Made by a program: the position numbers and the translations under genes. This document shows positions 1 to 5,885 of a stretch of 10,091 nt of DNA, piece by piece; positions within the stretch are counted from its first letter, which is position 1; each line of letters begins with the position of its first letter. The stretch comes from Piscirickettsiaceae bacterium (GTDB lineage Bacteria > Pseudomonadota > Gammaproteobacteria > Nitrosococcales > Methylophagaceae). Below the pieces are notes generated by a model. That model was not told the DNA's origin and searched no databases. It worked only from the letters and a program-made list of their open reading frames with translations. The stretch spans positions 1 to 10,091 of the forward strand of contig JABGUA010000220.1 in NCBI GenBank assembly GCA_018646825.1, read 5' to 3'.

Positions 1-291
1 AGGTTTATTAATGCTCCGCTCAATGAGATTGATTTTTTCATTGAGGAGACGGAGTGCTCGAGCCACTTCGCGGTCGTAATGATTTATTTGATCTGTAACT
101 AAGGTAAAGGCGGTTTGTAATGAGAGAAGCTGAACTTGATGCTGATTCGTTTCACCATGTTCAATATTAATAAGTTGTTGACCAAGTTGCTCGGCAGTCT
201 CTTGGTCGATGACTTTATATTGAATAAATAAGCTGTCATTAATGCGAAAGTGTTCGCGCCTTTCTTCATTATGATTTTGTATTAAAACCAT
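1..291 (-). CDS. PilZ-like (atypical PilZ) protein, N-terminal part, cut by window edge
   Basis: This is an open frame on the minus strand starting at ATG 289-291 and running off the left edge, so only about 97 residues are visible. The start is supported by AGGAG (300-304 on the plus strand as CTCCT) 8 bases upstream. The protein begins MVLIQNHNEERREHFRIND; the Arg-rich stretch followed by HFRIND and a hydrophobic beta-like segment (LFIQYKVI) resembles the start of PilZ-type c-di-GMP receptors. A later helical segment ending ALRLLNEKINLIERSI resembles the LNxKI helix of atypical PilZ (tPilZ) proteins. The residues that would prove c-di-GMP binding would lie beyond the window. It lies 73 bases downstream of phoH on the same strand, so it could be co-transcribed or use its own promoter. 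The family call rests on recalled pattern similarity and is moderate only. Confidence 0.5.
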   Translation of the reverse strand, partial: MVLIQNHNEERREHFRINDSLFIQYKVIDQETAEQLGQQLINIEHGETNQHQVQLLSLQTAFTLVTDQINHYDREVARALRLLNEKINLIERSINKP

Positions 292-299
292 GGCAACGT

Positions 300-304
300 C
301 TCCT
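300..304 (-). promoter_or_regulatory. Shine-Dalgarno site of the PilZ-like gene
   Basis: The minus strand reads AGGAG, 8 bases before ATG 289-291. This is a strong, well-spaced ribosome binding site and fixes the start of the partial gene at the left edge. Confidence 0.75.
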
Positions 305-321
305 GACTCTTTTCGGTAGTT

Positions 322-351
322 ATCATACCGCTAAAATGGATGTTATTGCAC
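322..351 (-). promoter_or_regulatory. Candidate promoter between phoH and the PilZ-like gene
   Basis: On the minus strand TATGAT (plus 322-327) matches the sigma70 -10 consensus at five of six positions. With an 18-base spacer the upstream hexamer is GTGCAA (346-351), a poor -35. If real, it would give the PilZ-like gene its own start of transcription in the 73-base gap after phoH. The -35 is weak and the region is AT-rich, so chance is likely enough to keep confidence low. Confidence 0.25.
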
Positions 352-364
352 TATTATGACAGAT

Positions 365-1777
365 TTAAAGGTGTTCCGAGGCATAGTCTGCGAGACGTGA
401 ACGTTCTCCTCTTAGTAGGGTGATATGGCCACTGTGAGGCCATTCCTTAAACCTGTCCACGACATAAGTCAGGCCAGATGTCGTTTCACTAAGATAGGGG
501 GTGTCGATTTGAGCAATGTTACCTAGACAGACAATTTTGGTTCCAGGGCCTGCCCGGGTAATCAAGGTTTTCATTTGCTTTGATGTTAAATTTTGCGCTT
601 CATCAATAATGATAAAGCGATTGAGGAAAGTACGACCACGCATAAAGTTTAATGAGCGTATTTTTATCCAGCGATGGAGTAAGTCATTGGTGGCTTGGCG
701 GCCCCAATCACCTTCGTCAGTTTGGTTTAGGACTTCTAAATTATCCATAAGCGCACCCATCCAAGGCGTCATTTTTTCTTCTTCAGTGCCGGGTAAAAAG
801 CCAATATCTTCACCGACGGGAACGGTTACACGGGTCATGATAATTTCGACGTACTGTTTATGTTCCGTTGTTTGGGCCAATGCCGCAGCGAGGGTGAGTA
901 GTGTTTTACCTGTGCCGGCTTGTCCAAGGAGAGAGACAAAGTCGACGTTGGGGTCCATGAGTAAATTCAGTGCGAAGTTTTGTTCGCGGTTTCTGGCATT
1001 GATACCCCATACAGCATGATTCTCTTTACGAAAATCGTTGAGAATTTCGATATCGGCGGTGTTGCCATTGTGATTACGAACGACAGCTTCAATGTTGTCG
1101 TTTTCACCTGGTGAATAGATTAATTGATTGGGGTACCAGTCTTTAACAATGTCGCCGGTCACTTTATAGAAAGTTTGGCCTTCATGGCTCCATGATTCTA
1201 GCTCTTTGAGGTTTGCCCAAAAATCAGTAGCGAGTTCATCTGAACCTAGATAGAGTAAGTCAACGTCATCAAGTACTTTGTCATTGTAGTAATCCTCAGC
1301 GTGGATACCAAGGATAGAGGCTTTAATACGGAGATTAATGTCTTTTGATACCAACGTGACAGTGGTGTCTGGTTGGGTTTCTTGTAAGCCAATTGCAATG
1401 GCTAAAATGGCATTATCTGCGAGCAACCCCGGAAGGTCTTTGGGTAAAGCATGTTCGATTTCGGTGGTTTGGAAGAACAGCTTTCCTGTTGCTTTATGTT
1501 GTTCATCTTGGTTGTGAGTACTAGGCAGGGGCAGCCCAGATGACATCATCTCTGAGGGTGTGGCTTGTAACATTAAATCATCAAGAAAACGACTCACTTG
1601 TCTGACATTGCGAGAGACTTCGGATAGGCCTTTTTTGCCCCGGTCTAGCTCTTCTAAAACGACCATGGGTAAGAAAATATCATGTTCATCGAAACGAAAT
1701 AAAGCGGTTGGATCATGCATCAGTACGTTGGTGTCTAAGACAAAGAGCCTTTTCCCTGAGATAGTCTTTTTGATCAT
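365..1777 (-). CDS. PIN-domain PhoH family ATPase (PhoH2/YlaK type)
   Basis: A complete 470-residue protein with two domains. Residues about 10-165 form a PIN-like nuclease domain: LDTNVLMHDP carries Asp15, followed by Glu42/Glu43 in VVLEELDRGKKG, Asp121 in LADNAILAIA and Asp146 in LVSKDINL, the usual acidic metal-binding set. Residues about 255-460 form the PhoH ATPase domain with Walker A GQAGTGKT (285-292) and Walker B FIIIDEAQN (388-396, Asp392-Glu393). The two-domain form is longer than E. coli PhoH/YbeZ, which lacks the PIN domain; mycobacterial PhoH2 of this architecture is a reported RNA helicase/ribonuclease, so an RNA-processing role in the cytoplasm is expected but inferred here. 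The ATG at 1775-1777 has AAGGA 11 bases upstream. The gene is divergent from metH, and the PilZ-like gene follows on the same strand. All key motifs are intact. Confidence 0.93.
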   Translation of the reverse strand: MIKKTISGKRLFVLDTNVLMHDPTALFRFDEHDIFLPMVVLEELDRGKKGLSEVSRNVRQVSRFLDDLMLQATPSEMMSSGLPLPSTHNQDEQHKATGKLFFQTTEIEHALPKDLPGLLADNAILAIAIGLQETQPDTTVTLVSKDINLRIKASILGIHAEDYYNDKVLDDVDLLYLGSDELATDFWANLKELESWSHEGQTFYKVTGDIVKDWYPNQLIYSPGENDNIEAVVRNHNGNTADIEILNDFRKENHAVWGINARNREQNFALNLLMDPNVDFVSLLGQAGTGKTLLTLAAALAQTTEHKQYVEIIMTRVTVPVGEDIGFLPGTEEEKMTPWMGALMDNLEVLNQTDEGDWGRQATNDLLHRWIKIRSLNFMRGRTFLNRFIIIDEAQNLTSKQMKTLITRAGPGTKIVCLGNIAQIDTPYLSETTSGLTYVVDRFKEWPHSGHITLLRGERSRLADYASEHL

Positions 1778-1788
1778 AAGCAGTGATG

Positions 1789-1793
1789 TCCTT
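1789..1793 (-). promoter_or_regulatory. Shine-Dalgarno site of the PIN-PhoH gene
   Basis: The minus strand reads AAGGA, 11 bases before ATG 1775-1777. The spacing is slightly long but acceptable, and the start agrees with the beginning of the PIN domain. Confidence 0.55.
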
Positions 1794-1879
1794 GAATTGG
1801 GTTATGTGCTGTGTCGACTTGATTATGATCTATGTTTTGAGGTGATGGAAGAGGTAAATTAGGCTTTTATTTTTGTCTC

Positions 1880-1907
1880 CTGAATACGGCTCATCATCTG
1901 ATATAAT
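1880..1907 (+). promoter_or_regulatory. Candidate promoter of metH-slyX-tmcA with extended -10
   Basis: TGATATAAT at 1899-1907 is a perfect extended -10 element (TG, one base, TATAAT). The best -35 at 16-base spacing is CTGAAT (1880-1885), only three of six, which fits extended -10 promoters that depend little on a -35. Initiation near 1914 would give a leader of about 49 bases before the TTG start at 1963 but only about 16 before ATG 1930. It is the strongest promoter-like sequence in the gap between phoH and metH. Confidence 0.55.
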
Positions 1908-1928
1908 TGATAGTTAACATCATTTCAA
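1900..1928 (-). promoter_or_regulatory. Candidate sigma70 promoter of the PIN-PhoH gene
   Basis: On the minus strand TTGAAA (plus 1923-1928; five of six to the -35 consensus) is followed after 17 bases by TATATC (plus 1900-1905; four of six to the -10 consensus). Initiation near 1893 would give a leader of about 115 bases before the phoH start. The -10 overlaps that of the divergent metH promoter candidate on the other strand. No start site is mapped, so this is a motif-based prediction. Confidence 0.4.
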
Positions 1929-1949
1929 GATGTGCTGCCTTTCAATTTT

Positions 1950-1953
1950 AGGA
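1950..1953 (+). promoter_or_regulatory. Shine-Dalgarno site that decides the metH start
   Basis: AGGA at 1950-1953 lies 9 bases before TTG 1963. It is inside the longer frame opened by ATG 1930, which has no good ribosome binding site of its own. It therefore favours initiation at the TTG. Confidence 0.6.
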
Positions 1954-1962
1954 TCCTATCTT

Positions 1963-4900
1963 TTGTCACTATCAACTCACGCCTTTAAGCAGTTATTACA
2001 ACAGCGTATTTTTGTTTTAGATGGTGCGATGGGGACGATGATCCAGACCTATCAACTTGATGAAAAGGACTTTCGTGGTGAGCGCTTTATTGATCACCCG
2101 TGTGATTTAAAAGGCAATAATGATTTATTGTCGATTACTCAGCCGAAGATTATTAGCGATATTCACCGCGCTAATTTCGCCGCTGGTGCTGATATCGTTG
2201 AAACCAATACGTTCAATGGCACTGCTATTGCGATGGCAGATTATCAGCTAGAAGCATTGGCTTATGAGTTAAATTATGCTTCAGCTAAATTAGCACGTTC
2301 TGTAGCTGATGAATTTACGATTACGTCGCCGGATAAGCCGCGTTTTGTTGCCGGTGTATTAGGGCCGACGAATAGAACAGCCAGTATTTCACCTGATGTG
2401 AATAATCCGGGTTTTAGGAATGTGAGTTTTGATGAATTAGTCAGGGCTTATTTAGAGTCGATTGCTGGCTTGGTTGATGGTGGTACTGATTTTCTGTTAG
2501 TTGAAACGATCTTCGATACTTTAAATGCCAAGGCGGCTTTGTTTGCGATTCAGCAGTATTTTGAACAGCATGAAGTTGAATTGCCGGTGATGATTTCTGG
2601 CACGATTACCGATGCCAGTGGCCGTACATTGTCGGGGCAGACTACCGAAGCTTTTTGGGCCGCTTTGTCTCATGTTAATCCGGTGAGTATTGGGTTGAAC
2701 TGTGCTTTGGGTGCAGCGCAATTGAGACAATATGTTGAGGCGTTATCGCAAGTCGCCACCTGCCATGTCAGTGCGCATCCTAATGCAGGTTTGCCGAACG
2801 AGTTCGGTGAATATGATGAAAGCCCTGAAATGATGGCTGGCCAGATTAAAGAATGGGCACAACACGGTTTTTTAAATATTGTCGGTGGCTGTTGTGGCAC
2901 AACACCAACTCATATCAAAGCGATAGCAGAGGCTGTGGCAGGCATTGCACCCAGAACTTTGCCGGTGAACCAACATCATTGTTTATTAAGCGGTTTAGAA
3001 CCCTTCTCAATTAAGCCGGATGATTTATTTGTCAATGTGGGTGAACGAACTAATGTTACTGGTTCGGCACGGTTTGCACGTTTAATTAAGGAAGGGGATT
3101 TTGATACTGCTTTAGATGTGGCGCGTCAACAAGTGGAGAGTGGCGCCCAGATCATCGATATTAATATGGATGAGGGTATGTTGGATTCTAAAGAGGCAAT
3201 GGTGACCTTTTTGAATTTGATTGCTGCTGAGCCTGATATTAGTCGCGTGCCAATCATGATTGACTCTTCAAAATGGGAAGTGATCGAGGCGGGTTTAAAA
3301 TGCATTCAAGGTAAAGGCATTGTTAATTCTATTAGTATGAAAGAGGGTGAAGCGGCTTTTATTAATCAGGCAAAATTAGTCCGGCGTTACGGCGCGGCCG
3401 TTATTGTCATGGCCTTTGATGAACAAGGCCAGGCCGACACCCAACAGCGCAAGCTCGATATTTGTACACGTTCTTATGCATTATTAACGGAACAAGTTGG
3501 TTTCCCGCCAGAAGATATTATTTTTGATCCTAATATTTTTGCCATTGCTACTGGGATTGATGAGCATAATAATTATGCCGTTGATTTTATTGAAGCCACG
3601 CGTGAGATTAAACGCACTTTGCCGCATGCTTTAATTAGTGGCGGTGTCAGTAATGTGTCGTTTTCATTCCGTGGTAATAACCCGATTCGTGAAGCTATTC
3701 ACGCGGTATTTTTATACCATGCGATTCAAGCTGGCATGGATATGGGTATTGTCAATGCGGGTCAATTAGCGATTTATGATGATCTGTCTGATGAATTACG
3801 TGAGCGTGTTGAAGATGTAGTGTTAAATCGCCGTGATGATGCAACTGAGCGGCTATTAGATATTGCAGAACGTTATCGAGGTGATGGTAAAACAGTTGAA
3901 AAACAGGTTGATTTAGCCTGGCGTGATTGGCCAGTTGAAAAGCGTTTAGAACATGCTTTGGTAAAGGGGATTACAGACTTTATTGAAGATGATACCGAAG
4001 AGGCCCGTTTGGCCGCCACCTTGCCGTTGCATGTGATTGAAGGTCCTTTGATGGACGGTATGAATGTCGTTGGTGATTTATTTGGTGCCGGTAAGATGTT
4101 TTTGCCACAAGTGGTGAAATCTGCACGTGTAATGAAAAAAGCCGTTGCCCATTTGATGCCTTATATTGAAGAAGGCAAAGCGGCTGGCGATAAAGCCCGG
4201 AACAATGGCAAAATTTTGATGGCGACCGTGAAAGGTGATGTGCATGATATTGGTAAAAATATTGTGGGTGTGGTGTTGCAATGTAATAATTTTGAGATCA
4301 TTGATTTAGGTGTGATGGTATCTGCAGCGACTATTTTAGAAACAGCGCGAGCAGAGAATGTCGATATTATTGGTTTGTCCGGTCTAATTACGCCCTCGTT
4401 AGATGAGATGGTTCATGTTGCGAAGGAAATGGAACGTTTAGGATTTGAGATTCCGATGATGATTGGCGGTGCAACGACTTCATTGATTCATACCGCAGTG
4501 AAGATTGAACAAAATTACCATGGTTGTTCGGTCTATGTGAAAGATGCTTCTCGGGCTGTTGGCGTGGCACAAAAGCTGGTTAGCCATGAGCACCGCGATG
4601 ATTTTGTGGCAAGTGTAAAACAAGATTATGCCGATAAGCGGGCACGTCATAAAGGACGCCAAAGTCGGCGACGTCAACTACGTTTGGCCGACGCACGGGC
4701 TAATAAGACCCAAATAGATTGGGCTGATTATAAGCCGACGATACCAAAACAGTTGGGTGTGCAGACCTTAGATAATTATCCTTTATCCGATCTCGTTGAA
4801 CGAATAGATTGGACGCCTTTTTTTCAATCTTGGGAATTGGCAGGTAAATATCCACGTATTTTAACTGATGAGGTTGTGGGCGAACAGGCGACAGCATTAT

Positions 4901-5664
4901 TTGCGGATGCGAAAGCCATGTTGCAACAGATTGTCGATGAAAAATGGTTGTCGGCTCGTGCTGTCTTTGGTTTTTTTCCTGCTAATAGCATCGGTGATGA
5001 TGATATGGTGCTTTATCAATGTGATAAACGTACTAGTGAATTGATGACATTACATAGTCTACGACAACAAACAGAGCGTCCGCCAGGGCGTCCTAATGCG
5101 GCGTTAGCTGATTTTATTGCACCGATTGACAGCGGCGTTTCAGATTATATTGGCGCGTTTGCCGTCACGGCCGGGATAGGTATTGATGAACATGTTGCCC
5201 GTTTTGAAGCGGATCATGATGATTATCAGAGTATTATGTTAAAAGCGCTAGCGGATCGTTTGGCTGAAGCTTTTGCAGAGCGTTTGCATGAATTAGTACG
5301 GCGTGACTATTGGGGTTATGTACCTGATGAGGCCTTAGATAATGCTGCGTTGATTGATGAGGCGTATCAAGGTGTTCGTCCTGCACCCGGTTATCCCGCT
5401 TGTCCAGATCATACGGAAAAAGCATTGTTATGGGATTTGTTAAAACCAGAGCAAAATGCGGGGATGACGATTACTGAGAACTTTGCGATGTTACCGACAG
5501 CAGCGGTTAGTGGTTTTTACTTTTCACATCCAGAGTCACGTTACTTTGGTTTGGGTAAGATTGACCGAGATCAGGTCGAGGATTATGCTGAGCGTAAGGG
5601 GTGGACAATCGCTGAAGCTGAACGTTGGTTAGCGCCAGCACTCTCTTATGAGGATGATGAATGA
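1963..5664 (+). CDS. metH: Cobalamin-dependent methionine synthase (5-methyltetrahydrofolate-homocysteine methyltransferase)
   Basis: MetH transfers the methyl group of 5-methyl-tetrahydrofolate via cobalamin to homocysteine, making methionine in the cytoplasm. All four modules are present (1233 residues, TTG numbering): homocysteine/zinc domain about 10-330 with zinc ligands Cys247 (GLNCALG), Cys310 and Cys311 (VGGCCG); pterin domain about 355-615 (NVGERTNVTGSA, DINMDEGMLD); cobalamin cap and Rossmann domains about 650-885 with Asp759, His761 (GDVHDIGKN) and Ser812 (TPSLDEM); and the SAM-dependent reactivation domain about 945-1225 with RPAPGYPACP. I chose TTG 1963 rather than ATG 1930 because it has a proper AGGA site, leaves 14 residues before the RIFVLDG segment as in E. 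coli MetH, and puts the zinc cysteines at exactly the E. coli numbers. The 1930 start would add 11 residues. The stop overlaps the slyX start. No key residue is missing. Confidence 0.95.
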   Translation: MSLSTHAFKQLLQQRIFVLDGAMGTMIQTYQLDEKDFRGERFIDHPCDLKGNNDLLSITQPKIISDIHRANFAAGADIVETNTFNGTAIAMADYQLEALAYELNYASAKLARSVADEFTITSPDKPRFVAGVLGPTNRTASISPDVNNPGFRNVSFDELVRAYLESIAGLVDGGTDFLLVETIFDTLNAKAALFAIQQYFEQHEVELPVMISGTITDASGRTLSGQTTEAFWAALSHVNPVSIGLNCALGAAQLRQYVEALSQVATCHVSAHPNAGLPNEFGEYDESPEMMAGQIKEWAQHGFLNIVGGCCGTTPTHIKAIAEAVAGIAPRTLPVNQHHCLLSGLEPFSIKPDDLFVNVGERTNVTGSARFARLIKEGDFDTALDVARQQVESGAQIIDINMDEGMLDSKEAMVTFLNLIAAEPDISRVPIMIDSSKWEVIEAGLKCIQGKGIVNSISMKEGEAAFINQAKLVRRYGAAVIVMAFDEQGQADTQQRKLDICTRSYALLTEQVGFPPEDIIFDPNIFAIATGIDEHNNYAVDFIEATREIKRTLPHALISGGVSNVSFSFRGNNPIREAIHAVFLYHAIQAGMDMGIVNAGQLAIYDDLSDELRERVEDVVLNRRDDATERLLDIAERYRGDGKTVEKQVDLAWRDWPVEKRLEHALVKGITDFIEDDTEEARLAATLPLHVIEGPLMDGMNVVGDLFGAGKMFLPQVVKSARVMKKAVAHLMPYIEEGKAAGDKARNNGKILMATVKGDVHDIGKNIVGVVLQCNNFEIIDLGVMVSAATILETARAENVDIIGLSGLITPSLDEMVHVAKEMERLGFEIPMMIGGATTSLIHTAVKIEQNYHGCSVYVKDASRAVGVAQKLVSHEHRDDFVASVKQDYADKRARHKGRQSRRRQLRLADARANKTQIDWADYKPTIPKQLGVQTLDNYPLSDLVERIDWTPFFQSWELAGKYPRILTDEVVGEQATALFADAKAMLQQIVDEKWLSARAVFGFFPANSIGDDDMVLYQCDKRTSELMTLHSLRQQTERPPGRPNAALADFIAPIDSGVSDYIGAFAVTAGIGIDEHVARFEADHDDYQSIMLKALADRLAEAFAERLHELVRRDYWGYVPDEALDNAALIDEAYQGVRPAPGYPACPDHTEKALLWDLLKPEQNAGMTITENFAMLPTAAVSGFYFSHPESRYFGLGKIDRDQVEDYAERKGWTIAEAERWLAPALSYEDDE
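5650..5653 (+). promoter_or_regulatory. Shine-Dalgarno site of slyX inside metH
   Basis: GAGG at 5650-5653, within the last codons of metH, lies 7 bases before the slyX ATG at 5661. Together with the ATGA stop/start overlap it suggests coupled translation of metH and slyX. Confidence 0.6.
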
Positions 5665-5873
5665 GTGAGTTAGATAACGCGATTATTGATTTGCAAACCA
5701 AACTGTCTTTTCAAGATGGTTTGTTGGAAGACTTAAATCAAGTCGTCACTGATCAGCAGCAGCAAATTATGCGGCTAGAATCAGCCTTAGATGCGGTGCG
5801 TGTTCAGGTTAAAACATTGCAAACTGACAATACGCCTGGTGAATCGAAAGAGCCACCACCACCACATTATTAA
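5661..5873 (+). CDS. slyX: SlyX family coiled-coil protein
   Basis: A 70-residue protein, about the same size as E. coli SlyX (72). Residues about 3-55 show heptad-like hydrophobic spacing (IIDLQTKLSFQDGLLEDLNQVV and onwards) that predicts one long coiled coil, and the protein ends in the family's hallmark proline-rich tail PPPPHY. The start ATG 5661-5663 overlaps the metH stop TGA in an ATGA arrangement. SlyX proteins have no established molecular function; the coiled coil suggests oligomerisation or partner binding, but that is inference. The frame is the same as that of tmcA, separated only by TAA and four codons. Confidence 0.88.
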   Translation: MSELDNAIIDLQTKLSFQDGLLEDLNQVVTDQQQQIMRLESALDAVRVQVKTLQTDNTPGESKEPPPPHY

Positions 5874-5885
5874 CCGTCTCTTCTG

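Noticed and set aside
516..1019. Plus-strand open frame of 167 codons antisense to phoH
   Set aside because: It lies wholly opposite conserved PhoH motifs, resembles no family I know and is an antisense shadow.
1560..1862. Plus-strand open frame of 100 codons across the phoH 5' end
   Set aside because: It is mostly antisense to the PIN domain, has no good ribosome site and shows no recognisable domain.
1778..1962. SAM, SAH or cobalamin riboswitch upstream of metH
   Set aside because: The predicted leader is only about 50 bases, and I could not recognise any conserved riboswitch core in the gap.
2521..2900. Minus-strand open frames inside metH, here and in several later stretches
   Set aside because: They are antisense to strongly conserved MetH sequence and show no family resemblance.
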